Source of the DNA: Phaeovulum sp.
GTDB lineage: Bacteria > Pseudomonadota > Alphaproteobacteria > Rhodobacterales > Rhodobacteraceae
DNA length: 63,525 nucleotides
Direction of reading: 5' to 3'
Assembly: GCF_030684035.1 (NCBI RefSeq)
Contig: NZ_JAUXPI010000022.1
Coordinates: 1-63,525 of the forward strand
Below are positions 40,449 to 48,967 of the stretch, in pieces. Every line of letters starts with the position of its first letter. Within the stretch, counting starts at the first letter, position 1. Both the position numbers and the translations under genes were made by a program. The notes beneath the pieces were generated by a model that saw only the letters and a list, made by a program, of their open reading frames with translations, did no database searches and was not told the origin of the DNA.

Positions 40449-41144
40449 ATGATCAAGCTTTTGCCCCTGCTCCTGCTCGTCGCTTACGGTTTTGCCATGT
40501 GGCGCTTTTCGGCGTGGCAACTCGGGCGCGAGCTTGCCGCGCGCTCGCATCCGCTGACCGATGCGCGGCTCGCCCCGGTGCTGGCGCGGCTGGCGCGGGC
40601 GGTGGGTGTCGCGCGGATTCCGCTGCATCTTTACGAGGTCGAGCCGGTCAACGGCCTTGCCGCACCCGATGGCCGGGTTTTCCTGACCCGCGGCTTCCTG
40701 CGCGCCCTCGATGCCGGGCAGGTCACCCCTGAGGAACTTGGCGCGGTGGTGGCGCACGAACTGGGGCATGTGGCGCTGGGTCATTCGCGGCGACGGATGA
40801 TCGACTTCACCGGCCAGAACGCGCTGCGCATGGTGCTGGCAACCGTGCTCGGGCGGTTTCTTCCCGGCATCGGGGTCTGGATCGCGAACCTCGCCGCCAG
40901 CGCGCTTGCGGCACGGCTTTCGCGGCAGGACGAATACGAGGCCGACGCCTGGGCCTCGGCGCTGCTGGTCAAGGCAGGCATCGGCACCCGGCCGCAAAAG
41001 GCGCTGTTCGCGCGGCTGGAGCGGTTGACCGGCGCGCCCGGTGCCGGTGCCCCTGCCTGGATCCTCTCGCATCCGAAATCGGCAGACCGGATCGCCGCGA
41101 TCGAGGCGCTGGAGGCGCGCTGGCACCCCGCCCCCCGCGACTGA
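40449..41144 (+). CDS. M48 family zinc metallopeptidase
   Basis: 231 residues. N-terminal membrane helix LLPLLLLVAYGFAMWRFSAW, then PLHLYEVEPVNGLAAPDGRV, the zinc motif VVAHELGHVALGHSRRRM (H103-E-L-G-H107), a second hydrophobic stretch VLGRFLPGIGVWIANLAASA, and the third ligand region RQDEYEADAWASALLVKAG, as in Ste24p/HtpX peptidases. It probably cleaves membrane or periplasmic proteins. Member of a plus-strand series with the hydrolase and P450 genes; 85 bases separate it from the hydrolase. Confidence 0.9.
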   Translation: MIKLLPLLLLVAYGFAMWRFSAWQLGRELAARSHPLTDARLAPVLARLARAVGVARIPLHLYEVEPVNGLAAPDGRVFLTRGFLRALDAGQVTPEELGAVVAHELGHVALGHSRRRMIDFTGQNALRMVLATVLGRFLPGIGVWIANLAASALAARLSRQDEYEADAWASALLVKAGIGTRPQKALFARLERLTGAPGAGAPAWILSHPKSADRIAAIEALEARWHPAPRD

Positions 41145-41229
41145 TCATCGCGCCCCCCTGCCGCGTGCAAAGGCTTACCCTCATTGGCTCATTGCGCTAG
41201 CCTTCACGCCAGCGACAGTCGAGGAGCGG

Positions 41230-42456
41230 ATGAGCGGGCTTTTTGCGCCAGAGGTCAGGCGGCGGCGGGTGTTCTACATCCCGGGCTACGACCCAATCCA
41301 CCCGCGCCGCTACCGCGAGCTTTACCGCAAGGAGGGGGCCGCGCAGGCGGCAATCTCGGGCTACCAGATCGCGCTTGCACCCAAACACGCGGGCGGACCC
41401 TTTGGCTGGCACGCCACTGCCACCATTGGCGGCGACACCTGCGAGGCCGATTTCGAGGTGCTGGTCTGGTCGGATATCGTCGCGGCCAGCATGGGCCAGT
41501 CGATCCCGGCAACCTACCTGCAACTGCTGCGCACCACCGCCACCTACATTGCCTCCGGCTCGCTCTTCCGGCTGATGCGGCTGCGCAAGGGGCCGATGAT
41601 CGCCGCGCTCTACCCGATCTTCGCGCTGCTCTTGCAGCTTGCGCTGGCGCTGGCGCTTGGCTGGGTCGTGGGTTGGGCCGCGATGTGGGTGGTACCGATG
41701 TTTTTCGGCAGCAATCTGGTCTGCACCGCGGTGTCGCTGGTGGTCGCCGCCGCGATCCTGCGCCGGTTCCGCAAGGCCGACGGCCGCTTTTACGCCTATT
41801 ACCTGATGCATGACTACGCCCATACCGCGCAGCTTTCCGGGGCCTACCCGCCCGACCTCGAAGCCCGGCTTGCCGAGTTCGGCGACACCATTGCAGCGGC
41901 TTTGGAAGGCGCATGGGACGAGGTTCTGGTGGTCGGCCATTCCTCGGGGGCGCATCTTGCGATCTCGATCCTCGCCGATCTGATCCGCGCCGGGCGGGTG
42001 CCCGCGACGGGCCCGGCACTGGGGCTGCTGACGCTCGGCCAGGTGGTGCCGATGGTCTCGTTCCTGCCCCGCGCCCAGCGCCTGCGCGGCGATCTGGCGT
42101 TTCTGAGCGCCCGCGACGAATTGGCCTGGGTCGATGTCACCGCCCCAGGCGATGGCTGCGCCTTCGCGCTGTGTGACCCGGTTTCGGTCTCCGGCGTGGC
42201 ACCGCCAGACAAACGCTGGCCACTGGTGCTTTCCGCCGCCTTCACCAAAACGCTGAGCCCGGCACGCTGGAAAGCGCTCCGCTGGCGCTTTTTCCGGCTG
42301 CATTTCCAGTATCTTTCCGCCTTCGACAGGCCCGGCGACTATGATTATTTCCAGATCACCGCCGGGCCGACGACACTGCAAACCCGCTATGCCGGGCGCA
42401 ACCCCTCGGCCAGCCGCATCGAGCGCCCGGTGAACAGGTACAAGGACACCCGATGA
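41230..42456 (+). CDS. Membrane-associated alpha/beta hydrolase-like protein
   Basis: 408 residues. The N-terminal section has RRRVFYIPGYDPIHPRRYRE and EGAAQAAISGYQIALAPKHA. Two or three membrane helices lie at about 125-175 (AALYPIFALLLQLALALALG and CTAVSLVVAAAIL). The nucleophile elbow VVGHSSGAHLAISILADL places Ser at about 238, and HFQYLSAFDRPGDYDYFQIT offers a possible catalytic His/Asp. No named family is recognised. It overlaps the cytochrome P450 gene by four bases (ATGA), which strongly suggests joint action on a lipophilic ester or fatty acid. Confidence 0.7.
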   Translation: MSGLFAPEVRRRRVFYIPGYDPIHPRRYRELYRKEGAAQAAISGYQIALAPKHAGGPFGWHATATIGGDTCEADFEVLVWSDIVAASMGQSIPATYLQLLRTTATYIASGSLFRLMRLRKGPMIAALYPIFALLLQLALALALGWVVGWAAMWVVPMFFGSNLVCTAVSLVVAAAILRRFRKADGRFYAYYLMHDYAHTAQLSGAYPPDLEARLAEFGDTIAAALEGAWDEVLVVGHSSGAHLAISILADLIRAGRVPATGPALGLLTLGQVVPMVSFLPRAQRLRGDLAFLSARDELAWVDVTAPGDGCAFALCDPVSVSGVAPPDKRWPLVLSAAFTKTLSPARWKALRWRFFRLHFQYLSAFDRPGDYDYFQITAGPTTLQTRYAGRNPSASRIERPVNRYKDTR

Positions 42457-43838
42457 CCCAAGCCCGCGCCCAGAACCCGCTGCCGCCCAAGCCCGCCGCG
42501 CGCCCCGACAAGGTTTCGCTCTGGCGCTACTTCCGGCTTTTCCGCAGCGATATCCTTTCCGCCCAGCCGGCCCGGCTTTACCGCGCCTGGATGGCCGAAT
42601 TCCGTACGCCGTTCTTTCACTCCTACCTCTGCAACGACCCCGAACTGGTGGACCTCGTGCTGCAAAAGCGGCCAAAGGATTTCCCCAAGTCAGATCGTAT
42701 CCGCGAGGGGCTGGCCCCGCTCTTGGGCAATTCGGTGTTCATCACCAACGGCCCGGTCTGGGAACGCCAGCGCCGGATCATCGACCCGGCTTTCGAGGGC
42801 GGACGGCTGCGCGACACCTTTCCGGCGATGTGGGACGCCGGAATTGCCTGCGTCGAGCGCCTGCGTGCCCGCGCCGATGGCCAGCCCATCGAGATCGAGG
42901 CCGAAACCAGCCACGCCGCAGCCGATGTGATCTTTCGCACCCTGTTCTCGATCCCTATCGAGAACGCCGTGGCGGCGGCGGCGTTTTCCGAGTTCCGCGC
43001 GCATCAGAAGGCGCAGCCGATCGTCAACCTCGGCGCGCTTCTGGCGCTGCCGAAATGGGTGCCGCGGTTTCATTCGCGCAAGGCCCGGCGCACCGCCGCC
43101 ACCATCCGCGGCCTGATTACCGAACTGACGGCGGCGCGGATGACGCAGATCAAGGCGGGCACCGCGCCGAACGACCTTGCGACCAAGATCATGACCACCG
43201 CCGACCCGGTGACCGGCGACACCTTCGATACCGCCGAGATGGTCGATCAGGTGGCGATCTTCTTTCTTGCCGGGCACGAAACCTCGGCCTCGGCATTTGG
43301 CTGGTCGCTCTACCTGCTTGCGCTTTTCCCCGACTGGGGCGACAGGCTTGCGGCCGAGGCAGAGGCGGTGATCGGGCCCGAAATCCCGTATTTCTCGATC
43401 ATCAACCGGCTAAAGCAGGCCCGCGCGGTGTTTCGCGAAGCGATGCGGCTTTACCCGCCGGTGCCGATGATGGTGCGCGAGGCAAGCTGCCCCGAGCATT
43501 TTCGCGACCGGGACCTGCCAAAGGGCGCGCAGATCGTGATCTCGCCCTGGCACCTGCACCGCCACGAGCGGCTCTGGGAGCGCCCCGACGAGTTCGACCC
43601 CGACCGTTTTGCCACCGCGAACGGCAAGGCCTGCCTGCGCAATGCCTACATTCCCTTTTCCACCGGCCAGCGCGTTTGCCCCGGTGCCGCCTTTGCCATG
43701 GCCGAGGGGCCGCTGATGCTTGCAATGATCGCCCGCGCCTTCCGCATTGCCCCGGTGCCCGGACGCGCGGCAATGCCGGTGGCGCATCTGACCGTGCGCG
43801 GGCGTGATGGCATCTGGCTTGCGCTCACCCCGCGCTGA
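42453..43838 (+). CDS. Cytochrome P450
   Basis: 461 residues, soluble bacterial P450. Landmarks are the C-helix PVWERQRRIIDPAFEGGRL (W-x-x-x-R type), I-helix FFLAGHETSASAFGWSLYLL, K-helix FREAMRLYPPVPMMVREA (E-x-x-R), FDPDRF, and the heme loop FSTGQRVCPGAAFAMAEG with the proximal cysteine at about residue 409. It resembles the CYP102/CYP4-like fatty-acid hydroxylase branch more than camphor-type P450s, judged by the K-helix and E-x-x-R context. No ferredoxin or reductase gene is adjacent. ATGA overlap with the hydrolase. Confidence 0.93.
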   Translation: MTQARAQNPLPPKPAARPDKVSLWRYFRLFRSDILSAQPARLYRAWMAEFRTPFFHSYLCNDPELVDLVLQKRPKDFPKSDRIREGLAPLLGNSVFITNGPVWERQRRIIDPAFEGGRLRDTFPAMWDAGIACVERLRARADGQPIEIEAETSHAAADVIFRTLFSIPIENAVAAAAFSEFRAHQKAQPIVNLGALLALPKWVPRFHSRKARRTAATIRGLITELTAARMTQIKAGTAPNDLATKIMTTADPVTGDTFDTAEMVDQVAIFFLAGHETSASAFGWSLYLLALFPDWGDRLAAEAEAVIGPEIPYFSIINRLKQARAVFREAMRLYPPVPMMVREASCPEHFRDRDLPKGAQIVISPWHLHRHERLWERPDEFDPDRFATANGKACLRNAYIPFSTGQRVCPGAAFAMAEGPLMLAMIARAFRIAPVPGRAAMPVAHLTVRGRDGIWLALTPR

Positions 43839-43866
43839 AGGGCGGGGGCGCAAAGCCCCCCGCCCT
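43839..43866. terminator. Bidirectional terminator-like stem between P450 and M32 genes
   Basis: About ten-bp GC stem AGGGCGGGGG/CCCCCGCCCT (43839-43848 with 43857-43866) around an 8-base CGCAAAGC loop, between two convergent stops. No strong U-run follows. Confidence 0.5.
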
Positions 43867-43869
43867 GCT

Positions 43870-45351
43870 TCAAAGATTGTAGAGCGCGCGGAACTTGGTC
43901 TCGAGATAGTCGAGCAGAGGGGCTTCGCTGGGCGCTTCCCCGCAGGCACGGGTGATGACTTCGGCGGGGGTATAGAGGCTTCCGAAGCGTTGCACCTTGG
44001 CGCAGAGCCAGTCGGTTGCCGGGCGCGCATCGCCGGTAGCCAGCGAGGCGTCGAGGTCTGGCAGATCGCGGCGCATCGCTTGGTTGAGGCAGCCCGCATA
44101 GACGTTGCCAAGGCTGTAGGTGGCAAAATAGCCGATTGCGCCTACGGACCAGTGCACATCCTGCAAGACGCCGTTTGCGGGCACATCCACCGCGAAACCG
44201 AAATCCGAAAGGAAGCGGGCATTCCACGCCTCTTCGATGTCGGCCACATCGAGCCTGCCACCGATCAGCGCGCGTTCCAGATCAAAGCGCAGCATGACGT
44301 GGAGGTTGTATTGCAGCTCATCCGCCTCGGTGCGGATAAAGCCCTGCTGCACACGGTTGAGGGTGGCATAGAAGGCATCGGCATCGGCAACGCCAAGCGC
44401 GCCGAACTCCGCCTGCATCTGGGTGAGCAGCCAGCCCGCAAAGGCGCGCGAGCGGCCAAGCTGGTTTTCGTAGATCCGGCTCTGGCTTTCGTGCACCCCC
44501 ATCGACACGCCATGGCCAAGCGGGGTGAAATGGTGCGCCGCGTCGATTGCAAGCTCGTAACTCGAATGGCCGACCTCGTGGATCGTCGAATAGAGGCAGT
44601 TGAACGGATCGGTTTCCACCACCCGCGTGGTAATGCGCGAATCGTTTACCCCGCCCGACGAAAACGGGTGCACCGCCAGATCGAGCCGCCCCCGCGTCCA
44701 GTCATAGCCGAAGGCCGAGGCGGCGCGGCGCGCCAGCGCCAGTTGCCCCGCCGCCGGAAAGCTGCCTGCCAGCGCGTTTGGCGCGGGTGCGCCGAGCACC
44801 GCCTCGCGCAGCGCCACCAGGCGCGGGCGCATGGCAGCGAACATCGCGGCAAGGCTTGCGGCGGTCGCCCCCGGCTCATAGCCATCGATCAGCGCATCAT
44901 AGGCATCGCCGCCGCCAATGCCCGCCGCCGCCATCGCCTGGCCTTCCTCGCGGCGCAGCGCCACGACGCGCTTCAGCATCGGCAGAAAATGCCCGACGTC
45001 GTTATTGGCGCGCGCCTCGGCCCAGATGCCTTGCGCGAGGCTGGTGGTGCGCGCCAGTTCCTCGGCAAGCGAGGCGGGCACCGCGCCGTTGCGCCTGAGC
45101 GCGTGCGCGATCAGCGCCATGGCCCGCGCGGCGGCGGCATCGGGGGCCTCGGCCTTGGCAATCCATTCGGCAAGACGCGGGTCGGTGCGCCGCGCATGCA
45201 GAACCTGTTCCATTGCCGCCAATTCCTCGGCGCGCTGTTCCGCGGCCCCGCGCGGCATCATCGTTTCCTGATCCCAGCCAAGCCGCTCGGCCACCAGTGA
45301 AAGCGCTTCGGTGCTGCGCTGATGCGCCATCAATTCGGTAAATGCAGTCAT
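43870..45351 (-). CDS. M32 family metallocarboxypeptidase
   Basis: 493 residues, close to the usual 500. RLGWDQETMMPRGAAEQRAE near the N-terminus, then AVHPFSSGGVNDSRITTRVV, the zinc motif TIHEVGHSSYELAIDAAH (H258-E-V-G-H), the E ligand in MGVHESQSRIYENQLGRS, and YNLHVMLRFDLERALIGGRL. M32 enzymes trim C-terminal residues broadly. Overlaps ctaA by four bases (ATGA) and follows it, so the gene is co-transcribed with the heme A synthase. GAGGAA precedes the ATG. Confidence 0.93.
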   Translation of the reverse strand: MTAFTELMAHQRSTEALSLVAERLGWDQETMMPRGAAEQRAEELAAMEQVLHARRTDPRLAEWIAKAEAPDAAAARAMALIAHALRRNGAVPASLAEELARTTSLAQGIWAEARANNDVGHFLPMLKRVVALRREEGQAMAAAGIGGGDAYDALIDGYEPGATAASLAAMFAAMRPRLVALREAVLGAPAPNALAGSFPAAGQLALARRAASAFGYDWTRGRLDLAVHPFSSGGVNDSRITTRVVETDPFNCLYSTIHEVGHSSYELAIDAAHHFTPLGHGVSMGVHESQSRIYENQLGRSRAFAGWLLTQMQAEFGALGVADADAFYATLNRVQQGFIRTEADELQYNLHVMLRFDLERALIGGRLDVADIEEAWNARFLSDFGFAVDVPANGVLQDVHWSVGAIGYFATYSLGNVYAGCLNQAMRRDLPDLDASLATGDARPATDWLCAKVQRFGSLYTPAEVITRACGEAPSEAPLLDYLETKFRALYNL

Positions 45352-46499
45352 TTCGTTCCTCGGATCGATTGTGCCAGGGGTGCGCGGGCAAGGCCTTCGG
45401 CGCGGATCAACAGCACCCAGAGCGCAACCGCCCCAAGCTGATGCGCCAGCCCGAGGGCCAGCGGGGCGGCGTAAAGCGCGGTGAAAATGCCAAGCACGGC
45501 CTGCCCGATCAGCACCAGCACCGCCAGGCCAAATGCGCTGCGGGTGGCGGCCTGGGCGCTGGCGCGCGCGCGCAGCCAGACCAGAAGGCCCGCCGCCAGC
45601 AAGAGATAGCCGCTGATCCGGTGCAGGAATTGCACGAGGCCGGGGTTTTCGAAAAACGCGCGCCAGCCGGGGCCGCCGTTGGCCACCACGAAGGCATCGG
45701 CGGGAAAGAACGCGCCGTTCATCAAGGGCCAGGTCGGAAAGCCGCGACCCGCATCAATCCCCGCCACCAGCGCGCCAAGCAGCACCTGCACGAAGGCAAG
45801 CCCGATCAGCCAGACCCCGAGCCGCGCCAGCGATGCCTCGCCACTGCGGCGCGCCACCATCAGTTCGGCCTCGCTGCGCCCCAGCGCCTGCATCTGCGCC
45901 GCGATCAGCGCCAGAAGAACAAAGGCGAGGCCTAGGTGCGTTGCCAGACGGTAGCTTGCAACATCGACCGCCTCGCCGCCCAGCCCCGAGGCGACCATCC
46001 ACCAGCCGATTGCCCCCTGCGCGCCGCCAAGCAGGCCAAGCACGAGAAGCCGCCCCTTCCAGCCCGGCGGTATTCGCCCCGTCGCCCAGAAGCCGAAAAA
46101 CCCCGCTGCCCAGACCAGCCCGACAACCCTGCCGAGTTGCCGGTGGCTCCATTCCCACCAGAAGATTTCCTTGAACCCCGCAAGCGTCATTTCAAAGTTC
46201 TGCAGGATGAATTCGGGGCTTTGCTGGTAGGCGGCGAATTCGCGCAGCCAGGCGGCCTCGCCGATTGGCGGCAAGGCACCCGAAAGCGGCTTCCATTCGG
46301 TGATCGATAGCCCCGAGTCGGTCAGACGGGTCAGCCCGCCCACCGCGATCATCGCCACCACCAGCACGAACAGGAGCCCGAGCCAGGCCCGCACCGCGCG
46401 CCGCGCCCCGCGTGGGGCCCGCTCGATCATCCCGCCCAGTGGCGGCGGCGGTGGAGCCGTGCCGCCGACCTCCTGGAATATGCTGCGCTTCGTGGCCAC
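45348..46499 (-). CDS. ctaA: Heme A synthase (CtaA/COX15)
   Basis: Oxidises heme O to heme A for aa3-type cytochrome oxidase. 383 residues, eight membrane helices. The heme-ligand histidines are visible in SHRQLGRVVGLVWAAG, ATHLGLAFVLLALIA, LHRISGYLLLAAGLLVW and AHQLGAVALWVLL. TRLTDSGLSITEWKPLSGAL is the family loop after helix 1. Start at GTG 46499 (V-A-T-K-R-S-I-F-Q-E-V) after a GGGGGG site; another GTG eleven codons earlier is less similar to the family. Cotranscribed with two copper chaperones, as expected for oxidase maturation. Confidence 0.94.
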   Translation of the reverse strand: MATKRSIFQEVGGTAPPPPPLGGMIERAPRGARRAVRAWLGLLFVLVVAMIAVGGLTRLTDSGLSITEWKPLSGALPPIGEAAWLREFAAYQQSPEFILQNFEMTLAGFKEIFWWEWSHRQLGRVVGLVWAAGFFGFWATGRIPPGWKGRLLVLGLLGGAQGAIGWWMVASGLGGEAVDVASYRLATHLGLAFVLLALIAAQMQALGRSEAELMVARRSGEASLARLGVWLIGLAFVQVLLGALVAGIDAGRGFPTWPLMNGAFFPADAFVVANGGPGWRAFFENPGLVQFLHRISGYLLLAAGLLVWLRARASAQAATRSAFGLAVLVLIGQAVLGIFTALYAAPLALGLAHQLGAVALWVLLIRAEGLARAPLAQSIRGTK

Positions 46500-46570
46500 C
46501 TTGCCCCCCGGATCTGCATCCGCGCCCGACACTAGGGTGGCGCGGCAGGGGCTTCAAGGGCACAAGGCGA

Positions 46571-47047
46571 TCAGTGCATGTGTTCCATGGCTGCGGCGGG
46601 TTCGTGCAAGTCGGCGGGATCGACGACGAACTCCACCTCGATACGGCCCGCGTTTTCAAAAACCAGCGTGAAGGGCACAACGTCGCCCACCGCCAGTTGT
46701 CGCGTCAGCATCATCAGCATGATATGCGCCGCACCCGGCTCGAAGCCGAACACGTCGCCCGGCTCGATTATCATCTGCGGCAGTTCCACCATCCGGGCAA
46801 CCCCGTCAGTGCCGAACATGGTCGTGTGCAGCATCGACATCATGGCGATATCGGTTTCGACACCAAGCAGCGTGTCGGCCTGACTGCCCTCGTTGGCGAT
46901 CACCACATAGGCGGCACCAGACATCGAACCCGGGATCGGCGCGGCGATGAACGGGTGCACGAAATGCAGCCCGCCCACAATCAGGTCATGCGCCAGTGCC
47001 GCGGGTGCGGCGAAGAGCAGGGCGAGTGCGAGGGCAAAGGGTTTCAT
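46571..47047 (-). CDS. PCuAC copper chaperone, copy 2
   Basis: 158 residues. Signal peptide MKPFALALALLFAAPAALAH. The copper motif H-x11-M-x21-H-x-M is seen as LHTTMFGTDGVARM and AAHIMLMML, which binds Cu(I) in the periplasm for the CuA/CuB sites of cytochrome oxidase (with Sco/PrrC-type proteins). The C-terminus adds an extra Met/His-rich tail EPAAAMEHMH, absent from the neighbouring copy. It lies 106 bases after the other copy and before ctaA. Confidence 0.92.
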   Translation of the reverse strand: MKPFALALALLFAAPAALAHDLIVGGLHFVHPFIAAPIPGSMSGAAYVVIANEGSQADTLLGVETDIAMMSMLHTTMFGTDGVARMVELPQMIIEPGDVFGFEPGAAHIMLMMLTRQLAVGDVVPFTLVFENAGRIEVEFVVDPADLHEPAAAMEHMH

Positions 47048-47153
47048 GGCGGCGACCTTTCGGCGTGGTTGTGGATGGCTATTGGCAATGGGTGCCACGC
47101 CCCAGGGTGGTGATCGGCGCAACGGCCGCCCCCAACGCGCGGCTCGCCGGTTT

Positions 47154-47606
47154 TCACTTTCCGGTCGGGGCGGTCGCGACGACCTCGAACATCACCGGTA
47201 TCTCTCCGGCCACATCGAAGGTCAGCAGGAACGGCACCTGGTCGCCGACCTTGTAACCATCGTTGAGGTGCATCAGCATGATATGCGCAACGCCGCCAAC
47301 AAAGCTGAAGGTTTCGCCGGGTGCCACAATCAGTGGCGGCAGTTCGAACATCCGCGCGATGCCGTCTTCGCCAATCACCGTCTCGTGCAGCATTGCGTGC
47401 ATCGCGGCGTCGGTCTCGACCGCGATCAGAAGGTTGGGCGCGGTGCCTTCGTTGATGATCGTCATATAGGCCGCAGCCGACATCGCCGTCGGCGGCGGCA
47501 GCACCAGCTGCGGGCTGACGATACGGATTCCGTTGAGGCTGGTATCGGCGGCAAACGCCGCAGTGGCGGCAAACAGCAGGGCAAGGGCAAGGGCAACAAG
47601 GCGCAT
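47154..47606 (-). CDS. PCuAC copper chaperone, copy 1
   Basis: 150 residues. Signal peptide MRLVALALALLFAATAAFAA. Copper motif H-x11-M-x21-H-x-M in LHETVIGEDGIARM and VAHIMLMHL. Same fold and length as the next gene, clearly a tandem duplication that has diverged at both termini. GGAGG lies six bases before the ATG. First gene of the PCuAC-PCuAC-ctaA-M32 unit, preceded by a 208-base leader region with alternating stems. Confidence 0.92.
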   Translation of the reverse strand: MRLVALALALLFAATAAFAADTSLNGIRIVSPQLVLPPPTAMSAAAYMTIINEGTAPNLLIAVETDAAMHAMLHETVIGEDGIARMFELPPLIVAPGETFSFVGGVAHIMLMHLNDGYKVGDQVPFLLTFDVAGEIPVMFEVVATAPTGK

Positions 47607-47719
47607 GGGGTTCCTCCAAAGATGCGCGGACTATGCGCCTTCAGCACTTCAGGACCATGCGACAGTTGCGCAAGTCACTCCGGAAACCACGGGTATCACG
47701 CGAAATTGACGGCTGGAGT

Positions 47720-47812
47720 CTGTCTGGCACAGATAGAAGCGCCAGACAGGTGTCAGCTTCATGGTTTGCACCTGTCTTGCGACAAAACCGGTGCCCACTT
47801 TTGTCGGACAGG
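47720..47812 (-). promoter_or_regulatory. Leader with mutually exclusive stem-loops upstream of the copper chaperone operon
   Basis: Plus-strand coordinates. Arm A CTGTCTGGC (47720-47728) pairs with arm B GCCAGACAG (47741-47749). B also holds GACAGGTG (47745-47752), which pairs with arm C CACCTGTC (47769-47776). C in turn holds CCTGTC (47771-47776), which pairs with arm F GACAGG (47807-47812), enclosing a GACAAAA/TTTTGTC stem (47781-47787, 47799-47805). So A-B plus C-F excludes B-C, the logic of an attenuator. It lies between trmJ and the first PCuAC gene. It may instead be a decaying intergenic repeat; the ACCGGTGCCCACTTTTGTC core resembles repeats widespread in alphaproteobacteria. Confidence 0.5.
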
Positions 47813-47814
47813 CA

Positions 47815-48537
47815 CTAGCCGCCGCGCCGCAAAAGCTGGCGCAACATGCCATGCAAGGTCTGCACCTCGGCCTGGGTCAGCCTCAGCCGTGCCCACATGT
47901 TGCGCAGGTTCAGCTTCATCCGCGCCGCCTTGACGGGCGGGAAGAAAAAACCCGCCGCCTCCAGCTCCGCCTCGTAATGATCGCCAAGCCGCGCCACAGC
48001 CTCGGCCGAGGCCAGATCACCGGGCGGCTGAACCGCCTCGGGCATGGCTCCGCCGCGCGCCCATTCGTAGGCTATCAGCAGCACCGCCTGCCCGAGGTTG
48101 AGCGAGAAGAACGCGGGGTTGACCGGAATGGTGATGATCGCGCTGGCGCGCGCCACATCTTCGTTTGCAAGCCCTGCCCGCTCGGCCCCGAACAGCACTG
48201 CCACCCGTGCGCCACCTGCCACCAGCGCGCGGGCATGCACCATCGCCGCCTCGGGGGTGAACACTGGTTTGGACAGTTCGCGCCCGCGCGCGGTGGTGGC
48301 AAAGACATAGTCGCAATCGGCCATTGCCGCCGCCAGATCGGCGAATACGCCAGCATGGTCGAGCACCTGCGACGCCGCCCCCGAAGCCATCGCCACGGCA
48401 CGCGGATTGGGCCAGCCGTCGCGCGGATCGACCAGCCGCAGCCGGTCAAGGCCGAAGTTGAGCATCGCCCGCGCCGCCGCGCCGATGTTCTCGCCCATCT
48501 GCGGGCGCACCAGAATGAAGACGGGCTGGCCGGTCAT
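47815..48537 (-). CDS. trmJ: tRNA (Cm32/Um32) 2'-O-methyltransferase, TrmJ-type SPOUT enzyme
   Basis: 240 residues, SpoU/SPOUT fold. PVFILVRPQMGENIGAAARA is the family N-terminus (motif 1), RLVDPRDGWPNPRAVAMASG, VFATTARGRELSKPVF, AVLFGAERAGLANEDVARAS (motif 2), and ITIPVNPAFFSLNLGQAVLL (motif 3, the knot SAM site). The C-terminal helical part (MKLNLRNMWARLRLTQAEVQ) fits TrmJ. It methylates the ribose of nucleotide 32 in tRNA. ATG 48537. Divergent from the TfoX-like gene. Confidence 0.9.
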   Translation of the reverse strand: MTGQPVFILVRPQMGENIGAAARAMLNFGLDRLRLVDPRDGWPNPRAVAMASGAASQVLDHAGVFADLAAAMADCDYVFATTARGRELSKPVFTPEAAMVHARALVAGGARVAVLFGAERAGLANEDVARASAIITIPVNPAFFSLNLGQAVLLIAYEWARGGAMPEAVQPPGDLASAEAVARLGDHYEAELEAAGFFFPPVKAARMKLNLRNMWARLRLTQAEVQTLHGMLRQLLRRGG

Positions 48538-48600
48538 CGCGCTTTCCAAAACCTGCGCGCCTGATACGCTGGCGCAAGCCAAGTGACAAGGAGAGCCGCA

Positions 48601-48939
48601 ATGCCGCTCGACCCCGGATTGCTGGAACTGATGCGCGACGACCTCGCCGATGCCCCCGGCATCACCGAACGGCGCATGTTCGGCGGTGTCTGCTTCCTGC
48701 TCGATGGCAACATGGTCTGCGGCGTCTCGGGCGAAGCGCTGATCTATCGCGTCGGAAAGCCGTCCTATGCCGAGGCGCTGGCGCTGCCTTCGGTGCGTCC
48801 GCTCACCTTCACCGGCAGGCCAATGGGTGGCATGGTCGAGGTGGCCCCCGATGCGGCCGAAGACGCGCCGCGCGCGCGCCTTTCCGCACTGGCGCTGGCG
48901 CATGCGCGGGGCCTTCCGCCCAAGGCCGCGAAAGGCTAG
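48601..48939 (+). CDS. TfoX/Sxy family protein (N-terminal domain)
   Basis: 112 residues: LLELMRDDLADAPGITERRM, FGGVCFLLDGNMVCGVSGEA, YRVGKPSYAEALALPSVRPL, TFTGRPMGGMVEVAPDAAED. This is the TfoX N-terminal domain alone, without the C-terminal part of competence regulators such as Sxy. Such single-domain proteins are widespread and their role is unknown; a link to DNA uptake cannot be assumed. AAGGAGAG precedes the ATG. Followed 28 bases later by the ThiE-like gene. Confidence 0.85.
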   Translation: MPLDPGLLELMRDDLADAPGITERRMFGGVCFLLDGNMVCGVSGEALIYRVGKPSYAEALALPSVRPLTFTGRPMGGMVEVAPDAAEDAPRARLSALALAHARGLPPKAAKG

Positions 48940-48967
48940 GAAGGCGCAAACCCCAAAGGGACATGTC

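Noticed and set aside
47649..47852. 67-codon minus-strand frame upstream of the PCuAC genes
   Set aside because: It lies wholly within the palindromic leader and the end of trmJ, and its sequence follows the inverted repeats. No start with a good ribosome site was seen, so it is mentioned only as a possible leader peptide.
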